Below are positions 25,127 through 30,376 of a DNA stretch of 32,119 bases, piece after piece. The position numbers were made by a program, and so were the translations under genes. Below the pieces are notes generated by a model. The model ran no database searches and was not told where the DNA came from. It saw only the letters and a list, made by a program, of their open reading frames with translations. The stretch covers positions 1 through 32,119 of the forward strand of contig NZ_JALOBS010000046.1 of assembly GCF_023228165.1 (NCBI RefSeq). Direction: 5' to 3'. The stretch comes from Methylomonas sp. GTDB taxonomy: Bacteria > Pseudomonadota > Gammaproteobacteria > Methylococcales > Methylomonadaceae. Each line of letters starts with the position of its first letter. Within the stretch, counting starts at the first letter, position 1.

Positions 25127-25575
25127 AACGATCGCAGCGGTTGCAAAGCATAGTCGAGCTGCATGTATTGCAGGAAAAGGATGCCTTGCAGGTGATGGGT
25201 CGCTGTCAGCAACACTTGCAAGAGCAGCAAAAACAACTGGAGCATTTAAAGGTCTATCGGCAGGAATATCTGGCCAAGCTGGCCGATCGCCAGCAGCTCG
25301 GTATGAATGTTAGTCAGTTGCTGGAGTTTCGTGCCTTCGCCGAAAAATTGGATAAAGCCATAGAAGGTCAGCGGCAGGCGGTGCTGGTACAGGAAAGGGA
25401 GTTTCAACGTGCCCAAAGTAAATGGGAAGAACGTCATCAGCGGACCAAAAGTTTGGAAAAACTTAACGAAATAGCGGTGGCGGACGAATTGAAGCTAGAG
25501 AACAAGCGCGAGCAAAACGAACAAGATGCACGCGCGGCCCGCTCGGCCAGAAAGGATGGCGCGAATAGTGCTTGA
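25123..25575 (+). CDS. fliJ: Flagellar export protein FliJ
   Basis: FliJ is a coiled-coil stalk that links the FliI hexamer to the FlhA gate. The 150-residue product is almost wholly alpha-helical and highly charged, rich in Gln, Glu, Lys and Arg, with heptad-like leucines (LQSIVELHVLQEKDALQVM, LLEFRAFAEKLDKAIEGQRQAVL). Length matches the family. It is recognised by composition and by position directly after fliI. The last codons overlap a sigma-54-like promoter for fliK. Confidence 0.9.
   Translation: MKRSQRLQSIVELHVLQEKDALQVMGRCQQHLQEQQKQLEHLKVYRQEYLAKLADRQQLGMNVSQLLEFRAFAEKLDKAIEGQRQAVLVQEREFQRAQSKWEERHQRTKSLEKLNEIAVADELKLENKREQNEQDARAARSARKDGANSA
25557..25572 (+). promoter_or_regulatory. 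Sigma-54 promoter for fliK inside the end of fliJ
   Basis: TGGCGCGAATAGTGCT matches the consensus except for one base of the -12 box (GTGC for TTGC) and keeps 10 nt between GG and GC. It lies 30 bp before the fliK ATG, with a GGGAG ribosome site in between. It would allow fliK to be expressed separately from the fliE operon. Confidence 0.65.
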
Positions 25576-25602
25576 TAAAGTAAAAAGTGTGGGAGAAATG
25601 TC

Positions 25603-26397
25603 ATGAATATTCAAGCTGCGAATCTATTGTCCATGTTGTCCGGTTCGGAAGGCCTCGGCAATATCCAGCAGGGTTTATTGGGCGGAGCCGGCGATAAAGG
25701 CGGGTTTGCCTCGGCTTTGATGGAGCAACTAGGCCTGTTACAGAGCGGCGGCAGCCCCGATATGTCCGCCATTCAGTCCCTGATGGATGACGCTTCCGCC
25801 AATGGCGGGTTGCAAGACTTTGCCGCTTTATTCGGAAAAAATCTGCCGGCAGCGGCAAACAAGTCTGCTCAGGACATCGATCTGGAAGAAACTCTGAAAA
25901 CCTTGGCGGATGTCATGCAACAGCTTCAACAGTTGGAGGCCGACCAAAACGCACTACAATCGCCGTTGATCGGTACGGATCAGCAAGGCATGTCGTCGAC
26001 GGATTTACAGCAAGAGGCGTTGGATGAGGCCGCGCTTGCCAATAATCCGCCGCCCATGCCGATTAGTGTGCCGGTGGATGGAAATGACGCCGCGGAGTCG
26101 GGTAGCGATGGCTCGGACATCGCCGGGATGTTAGCGGATGCCAAAAAGCCGGCGCCCTTGCTCGTTCAGGGCGCTAAAGCGCAAGAGGTTGCTGCCGATG
26201 CGGCCGGAAAACCGGATGAGTTGGGGGTAGGATTTGATCGCAGTATATCCGCCATGATGGCGAAACAGGGAACAGACGGACAGACTCAGCAGGACAAACC
26301 CGGGTTGGATTTAAAACCCGATCCCAATTTAGGGGTGGCAGATAGCCAAGACGTTAAAGCGTCGTCATCCGGCATTGCCGCGATCTCGCCAGGATGA
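25603..26397 (+). CDS. fliK: FliK N-terminal part (hook-length ruler), separate frame
   Basis: FliK measures hook length during export. This 264-residue frame has the low-complexity, Gln/Ala/Asp/Pro-rich composition expected of the FliK N-terminal ruler (LLSMLSGSEGLGNIQQGLLG at the start, then a Gln-rich helix around 105-140). It ends at 26397 without the conserved C-terminal hook domain, which lies in the next frame beginning at 26394. The two frames overlap as ATGA, the same overlap type seen at fliH/fliI and fliI/fliJ. So either FliK is made as two polypeptides by coupled translation, or a single-base frameshift (real or sequencing error) lies in 26358-26397. Together they would be about 435 residues, a normal FliK length. 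A GGGAG ribosome site precedes the ATG. Confidence 0.75.
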   Translation: MNIQAANLLSMLSGSEGLGNIQQGLLGGAGDKGGFASALMEQLGLLQSGGSPDMSAIQSLMDDASANGGLQDFAALFGKNLPAAANKSAQDIDLEETLKTLADVMQQLQQLEADQNALQSPLIGTDQQGMSSTDLQQEALDEAALANNPPPMPISVPVDGNDAAESGSDGSDIAGMLADAKKPAPLLVQGAKAQEVAADAAGKPDELGVGFDRSISAMMAKQGTDGQTQQDKPGLDLKPDPNLGVADSQDVKASSSGIAAISPG

Positions 26398-26909
26398 ACA
26401 GCGCGGTGCGTAGCGAATCGGCTACCCCATTGCCCACCAATCAACCCGCCATGCAAAAGCCGTTCGGCGATTCGGCTTGGCAACAGGAGTTGGGCGATAA
26501 ATTGATTTGGATGCACAAGCAAGATATGCCGTCCGTACAATTGCGCTTAAACCCCGAACACCTGGGGCCGATTTTGGTCAAAATCGATGTCAACCATGAT
26601 CAAGCTTCCGTGGCGTTTACCGCTCAGCATTTGGCGGTTAAAGAAGCCATAGAAGCGGCCATTCCCAAATTGCGGGAAATGTTGAGTGGACAACAGCTGA
26701 ATCTGGCGGACGTGAATGTTTCCCAGCAACAATCGGATCAAAGACAGAGTGGCCAAAACTTCTTCCAGATGGCCGGCGAGCGGACTCAACGCCGGGGAGT
26801 CGACGGCGAGCCGCTGGATGGTGCTGTAAATGAATCTCAGAATATCGTTGACGAGATAGAAGCGGGCAGGGCGATTGCCGCTAATGGTTTATTGAGCTTG
26901 TTTGCCTGA
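26394..26909 (+). CDS. fliK: FliK C-terminal hook-length control domain (Flg_hook), separate frame
   Basis: A 171-residue frame holding the conserved FliK C-terminal domain (Flg_hook) at about residues 40-110: WQQELGDKLIWMH, SVQLRLNPEHLGPILVKIDV, and VKEAIEAAIPKLREML followed by NLADVNVSQ. This domain contacts FlhB and switches export from hook to filament proteins. The frame is open upstream only to 26358 (a stop lies at 26355), so the joint with the N-terminal frame is confined to about 40 bp. I saw no slippery homopolymer there. If translated alone it starts at the ATG overlapping the first frame's stop. GCS2 follows 89 bp downstream; no fliL is next door. Confidence 0.78.
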   Translation: MNSAVRSESATPLPTNQPAMQKPFGDSAWQQELGDKLIWMHKQDMPSVQLRLNPEHLGPILVKIDVNHDQASVAFTAQHLAVKEAIEAAIPKLREMLSGQQLNLADVNVSQQQSDQRQSGQNFFQMAGERTQRRGVDGEPLDGAVNESQNIVDEIEAGRAIAANGLLSLFA

Positions 26910-26998
26910 TTGACGGTCGACTGAACGGTAAGATTGACCCTGCCGTTTATCCCACCTACTATCTGACTTTTATCGGCGGATAGTGAGTAGCGGCCAAT

Positions 26999-28435
26999 AT
27001 GGGTCAAGAAATTCAAACCACGGCATATCGGGATGTCGACTATCGGCATTTTCAACAACACCTAAGCGCGGAAACCGCGTTGCTGGCCAAAATGATACAC
27101 CAACAGGCCATTTCCGAGGCCCCGCCGGTAGCTGGATTCGAAATCGAAGCCTGGCTGCTGCACGATGACATGCAGCCGGCTTCGCTTAACGAGGCCTATC
27201 TGCAAACCTTTAATAACCCCATGGCCGGCCCCGAGCTGGCTAAATTCAATGTGGAGCTAAACACACCGCCACAGACCTTAACGGCGAATGCGTTGGGGCT
27301 TATGCATCAAAATCTCGGTGTTACCTGGCGGCAGGCCGAACAGCATGCCCGGCGGATGGATTTGCATCTGTTGATGATAGGTACCTTGCCGACCCTGCTG
27401 CAACATCAGCTTAATCTCGGCAATATGTCCAATATGAATCGTTACCGGGTGTTGAACCGGCAGGTATTGGAAAATCGCGGCAAACCGATTGTGCTGGATA
27501 TATGCGGCCACGAGCACTTGAGGGTCGAGCATCACGATGTGATGCTGGAAGCGGCGACGACCTCGTTTCAATTGCACATACAATGCCCTTTAAGCATGGC
27601 GCATCATGTCTACAACGCCTCGATGCAAGCATCCGCGGCGATGGTGGCCTTATGCGCCAATGCGCCGTATTTGTTCGGTAAGGACTTATGGGCCGAGACT
27701 CGTATCCCGATGTTTGAGCAGGCGATCGCCCTGGGCGGTTATCGGGGGGCGGCGGAAGGGCCGTTGCACCGGGTCAGTTTCGGCTCCGATTATGCCCGGC
27801 AGTCGATTCTGGAGTGTTTTGTGGAAAATCTACAGCATTTTCCGATCTTGCTGCCCGAAGCATTTGATGACGAGGCGGCGGCATTTTCTCATCTCAGGCT
27901 GCATAACGGCACTATATGGCGCTGGAACCGGCCTTTGGTGGGGTTTGATGATGACGGTACCCCGCATATTCGTATCGAACACCGGGTGCCCGCCGCCGGC
28001 CCGACCGTACTGGATGCGATTGCCAATGCCGCCTTTTTTTATGGTTTGGTGAAAAACCTGGCGGAGCAGCGCGCCGATGGGCAGGCCGATTTGCCATTTG
28101 CGCAGGCCAAGGATAATTTTTACCAAGCCGCCCGCCACGGTCTGGACAGTCATGTGGTCTGGTTTGGCGAACATAAACAGCGTTTGGCGACGTTAATTCA
28201 AGATGAGTTGCTGCCGCGCGCGCAAGCGGGTTTGTTGTCCCTGGGCATCGATACCGACGATGCCCGCGCCTATCTGGATGTTATCCGCCAACGTCTGTCG
28301 AACCAACAGACCGGCAGCGACTGGCAACGGCGTTTTATTAAAGCGAATCCCGGCGATTTTTCCGGATTGACCCGGCTGTATTTACAACAGCAACAGCGGG
28401 GCGTGGCGGTGGCGGACTGGGATGCGCCTGATTGA
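26999..28435 (+). CDS. GCS2-family carboxylate–amine (glutamate–cysteine) ligase
   Basis: A 478-residue ATP-dependent ligase of the glutamate–cysteine ligase GCS2 family (YbdK-like grouping). Features: FEIEAWL near residues 48-54 (the Glu that binds metal and substrate in this fold), FNVELNTPP with a second metal Glu, LDICGHEHLRVEHHDVMLEAATTSFQLHIQ in the centre, and the late IRIEHRVPAAGPT stretch typical of the active-site Arg region. The exact product (gamma-glutamylcysteine or another amide) cannot be told from sequence. It follows fliK after 89 bp with no terminator seen, but its role is unrelated to flagella; the usual fliL is absent here. Ribosome site is weak. Confidence 0.82.
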   Translation: MGQEIQTTAYRDVDYRHFQQHLSAETALLAKMIHQQAISEAPPVAGFEIEAWLLHDDMQPASLNEAYLQTFNNPMAGPELAKFNVELNTPPQTLTANALGLMHQNLGVTWRQAEQHARRMDLHLLMIGTLPTLLQHQLNLGNMSNMNRYRVLNRQVLENRGKPIVLDICGHEHLRVEHHDVMLEAATTSFQLHIQCPLSMAHHVYNASMQASAAMVALCANAPYLFGKDLWAETRIPMFEQAIALGGYRGAAEGPLHRVSFGSDYARQSILECFVENLQHFPILLPEAFDDEAAAFSHLRLHNGTIWRWNRPLVGFDDDGTPHIRIEHRVPAAGPTVLDAIANAAFFYGLVKNLAEQRADGQADLPFAQAKDNFYQAARHGLDSHVVWFGEHKQRLATLIQDELLPRAQAGLLSLGIDTDDARAYLDVIRQRLSNQQTGSDWQRRFIKANPGDFSGLTRLYLQQQQRGVAVADWDAPD

Positions 28436-28595
28436 CGATGGCCGCGTTGCTCCGACCTAGCGCATGCAGCGATTGGCTCGGCTTCGAAAAGGCATATTCA
28501 GCGCGGCCCACAGCGTTAGGTAATGTAGCGGCCTTAAAATAAACTGTGTTATTTAGCTTAAAAAACTCGGTTATATCCCTTGGTTTTATGGGTTT

Positions 28596-28624
28596 TTGAT
28601 AGCGGTTAAATTAAATATTCTAAT
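28596..28624 (+). promoter_or_regulatory. Sigma-70 promoter for the metal module
   Basis: TTGATA and TCTAAT (each 5 of 6) are separated by exactly 17 bp, about 77 bp before the ATG at 28702. This is the best sigma-70 match in the window. It competes with an overlapping downstream sigma-54-like element. Confidence 0.6.
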
Positions 28625-28644
28625 AAATTCAATGGCTTGTATTT

Positions 28645-28660
28645 TGGCATTTATCCTGCT
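28645..28660 (+). promoter_or_regulatory. Possible sigma-54 promoter upstream of the metal module
   Basis: TGGCATTTATCCTGCT keeps GG and GC 10 nt apart but departs from the consensus in two other places. It lies 41 bp before the ATG. Weaker than the flagellar elements and possibly fortuitous. Confidence 0.35.
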
Positions 28661-28701
28661 TGAGTCTGTAAATGTTTTGCACTCTCCTCGAGGTTTAAAA
28701 A

Positions 28702-28941
28702 ATGGCTCAAGAATTAATTGCTTCAAACTATGCGGTAACAGCTGAACAAATCAATACCGGTGCCTTGGTGTTGGGAGCGGGGTTGGCATTAACTTCTATG
28801 ATTTTAGTACCGGCACTTGCCATGCGCCTGGGGTTGAGCGCCAGCCTGACAGGGGCTTTAAGAATTGCTTTGATGAAAGCTTCCAATCGGGCTACTGCAG
28901 TTAAGCCGGCTATTGATGCGCAGCAGCGTTTGTTGCGCTGA
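28702..28941 (+). CDS. Small single-helix membrane protein of unknown function
   Basis: A 79-residue protein I do not recognise. One membrane helix spans about residues 19-41 (TGALVLGAGLALTSMILVPALA), followed by a basic amphipathic tail (RLGLSASLTGALRIALMKASNRA). There are no Cys residues and no metal motif. The ribosome site GAGG, 8 nt before the ATG, is strong, and two candidate promoters precede it. It is the first gene of a run of small proteins leading to a P1B ATPase, which suggests a role as a small regulator or membrane partner, but this is only inference. Confidence 0.65.
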   Translation: MAQELIASNYAVTAEQINTGALVLGAGLALTSMILVPALAMRLGLSASLTGALRIALMKASNRATAVKPAIDAQQRLLR

Positions 28942-29011
28942 TTATAAAGTCCCAAAACATAGAATTGCTTGGCTGTTTTTGTAGCCGGCAGCGTTTATTT
29001 GCAGCTTATGG

Positions 29012-29039
29012 TTGTTTTGGATGGGCGGAAAGCTATAAT
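29012..29039 (+). promoter_or_regulatory. Candidate sigma-70 promoter for the CxxC...CCxxC protein gene
   Basis: A perfect TATAAT at 29034-29039 lies 16 bp after TTGTTT (4 of 6). The expected start is about 29046, 44 nt before the ATG at 29090. Confidence 0.5.
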
Positions 29040-29089
29040 ACTTACCGCATTACCTAGGGTTTTCTTGAGAAGTTGGGCTTATATTGACA

Positions 29090-29269
29090 ATGAGTGATAA
29101 ACAAATTCAGTGCGATCTTTGCGGCTTGGACGTCGAAGTGGAAGGATTTGAACTTAAAACCACGGATGGCGATAAAAAATTCTGCTGCGAAGGCTGTAAA
29201 GGTATTTATCATATGTTGCATGAAGAGCAAGTGGTATCGGAAACACCTGAAAACACCAACAACCATTGA
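29090..29269 (+). CDS. Stand-alone CxxC...CCxxC metal-binding protein (P-type ATPase N-terminal-like domain)
   Basis: A 59-residue soluble protein made almost wholly of one metal site: Cys8-x2-Cys11-Gly, then about 20 residues, then Phe-Cys32-Cys33-x2-Cys36, followed by a helix (KGIYHMLHEE). This pattern (C-x2-CG ... FCC-x-GC) is that of the putative metal-binding domain found at the N-terminus of CcoI/FixI-type copper-transporting ATPases (Pfam ATPase-cat_bd, from memory). Here it is a separate gene, not fused, while the ATPase encoded 1.1 kb downstream lacks it. It may hand Cu or Zn to that ATPase or sense the metal. A TTG at 29084 is a less likely start. Confidence 0.78.
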   Translation: MSDKQIQCDLCGLDVEVEGFELKTTDGDKKFCCEGCKGIYHMLHEEQVVSETPENTNNH

Positions 29270-29294
29270 TCAAGCACTAAAAGGTATTTAAGCG

Positions 29295-29579
29295 ATGGCA
29301 CACAATCACGATTCTAAAAGTATGTCCATGGGCAAGCAAGTGATGGCTGGCACATTGGCGACTGCAACGGTCAGCACCGGGGGAAAACTTATGAGTAAAG
29401 CGGCTAAACATCCAGTATTGGTTTTCGGCCTAGGCATGGTTGCCGGTTTTTTTGTTTATAAATATAGAAAAGATATCATTGCCAGTGCCAACAAAACCAT
29501 AGATGCCGGCAAAGACTTTATTCTAAATCAAAAAGAAAACCTGGAAGATATTGTTGCCGAGGCAAAAGAGGATAAATAG
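29295..29579 (+). CDS. Single-pass small membrane protein, PacL/DUF6110/YtxH-like
   Basis: A 94-residue protein with a His/Met-rich N-terminus (MAHNHDSKSMSMGKQ), one membrane helix at about 40-56 (PVLVFGLGMVAGFFVYK) bounded by a YRKD basic edge, and a charged C-terminal helix (NKTIDAGKDFILNQKENLED, ending in AEAKEDK). The shape recalls small partners of metal P-type ATPases: mycobacterial PacL (DUF1490, with a terminal His/Asp motif) and clostridial DUF6110, though here the His motif is N-terminal. I cannot assign it to a family by sequence alone. It lies 25 bp after the Cys protein gene, probably in the same transcript, and a terminator hairpin follows it. Confidence 0.72.
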   Translation: MAHNHDSKSMSMGKQVMAGTLATATVSTGGKLMSKAAKHPVLVFGLGMVAGFFVYKYRKDIIASANKTIDAGKDFILNQKENLEDIVAEAKEDK

Positions 29580-29642
29580 TTCACGCCTGAGTAATGAAAT
29601 AATTGAACTGGTTGAAGTTAAAACTGGTTGACGTTTAATCTG

Positions 29643-29684
29643 AAACGGGCGTACCTGCTTGCCGGGTTCGCCCGTTTTGTTTTT
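29643..29684 (+). terminator. Intrinsic terminator after the 94-residue protein gene
   Basis: Perfect 9-bp arms (AAACGGGCG and CGCCCGTTT) with a 17-nt loop, followed by TGTTTTT. It ends only 14 bp before the ATG at 29699, so it either ends the first small-gene transcript or acts as an attenuator for the HMA2–ATPase pair. Confidence 0.75.
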
Positions 29685-29698
29685 GCATACTATTAATT

Positions 29699-30313
29699 AT
29701 GGCTATTCAAAAAGAATTTTTAGTGCGTTATCGCAGCGAAGGCCATGTTCGCTTTCAGGTCCCGGCACGTGCCACGCAGGCGGAAGTCGTAAAATTGCTT
29801 ACCGATAAAATTGCAGCGATCAAGGGCGTATCATCCGTCAGGTTGTTTCGTCGCTCCGGCAAATTATCGATTCGTTATGATGAAAGCGTTTGCCGTTTTA
29901 TCGAATTAGCGAAGCAATTATTTGCCGAACTGGCTGAGTTGGAACAGCAGGGATGGTTTAAGCCTCAGGCCATTGTGGACGGTGCCAAAAAATCGCGGTT
30001 TGGCCTGAAACAGAAACTTAAAACCAGCAAAATTAACCGTTGGCTGGACGAAAAAATAACCGCCGCCAAGGAAACCGCTCAAGCCGCCAAAGTGATTGGC
30101 AAGTTGAGTAGTAAAGGTCCCGGCGCCTTATTCAAAAATCCGGAAAAAGCCGTCATCGATTTTTTAAACGATATTTTGATTTTGTATTTGATCAAAGTAC
30201 ATTGGAATCGCATTACCACCCAATGGCTGGTAAAACCTTTGGTGCATCGTTACGAGTGGATGGCGACGTTTTATTTGTTCTTCCTGCTTGTGCGCTCACG
30301 CAAACCTAAATAG
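29699..30313 (+). CDS. HMA2-like domain membrane protein (degenerate heavy-metal-associated fold)
   Basis: A 204-residue protein. Its N-terminal part (about 5-80) has the beta-alpha-beta pattern of HMA2-type domains: VRYRSEGHVRFQVP, then a helix, GVSSVRLFRRSGKLSIRYD, and a second helix. It lacks the CxxC metal site. A basic linker (about 95-140) leads to hydrophobic segments at about 152-167 (VIDFLNDILILYLIKV) and 187-198 (WMATFYLFFLLV). HMA2 proteins are often encoded beside P1B ATPases and are presumed accessory or regulatory. The same RxRF-like strand and fold appear at the N-terminus of the ATPase encoded next. The gene starts 14 bp after a terminator hairpin. Confidence 0.75.
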   Translation: MAIQKEFLVRYRSEGHVRFQVPARATQAEVVKLLTDKIAAIKGVSSVRLFRRSGKLSIRYDESVCRFIELAKQLFAELAELEQQGWFKPQAIVDGAKKSRFGLKQKLKTSKINRWLDEKITAAKETAQAAKVIGKLSSKGPGALFKNPEKAVIDFLNDILILYLIKVHWNRITTQWLVKPLVHRYEWMATFYLFFLLVRSRKPK

Positions 30314-30322
30314 TTTTTCGGG

Positions 30323-30348
30323 CTGGCGGCGCCATTTTGCGCGGCCAG
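30323..30348 (+). terminator. GC-rich hairpin between HMA2-like gene and ATPase gene
   Basis: CTGGC-G-GCGC and GCGC-G-GCCAG pair around a 6-nt loop (one G–G mismatch), followed by TCTGTTT. It may reduce read-through from the HMA2 gene into the ATPase gene or simply separate them; the T-tract is short. Confidence 0.4.
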
Positions 30349-30376
30349 TCTGTTTAGTCACTGTTCAGAGAAAATC

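Noticed and set aside
26910..26998. Hairpin after fliK (ACTATC/GATAGT and AACGG/CCGTT pairs)
   Set aside because: Arms of only 5-6 bp with long loops and no T-tract; not enough for a terminator.
28440..28510. Distant GGCCGCG/CGCGGCC pair after the GCS2 gene
   Set aside because: Arms are separated by more than 50 nt and pair poorly beyond seven bases; probably chance in GC-rich sequence.
28963..28995. Possible terminator after the 79-residue protein gene (GGCT...AGCC)
   Set aside because: The stem is short and interrupted and no T-run follows at the proper place.
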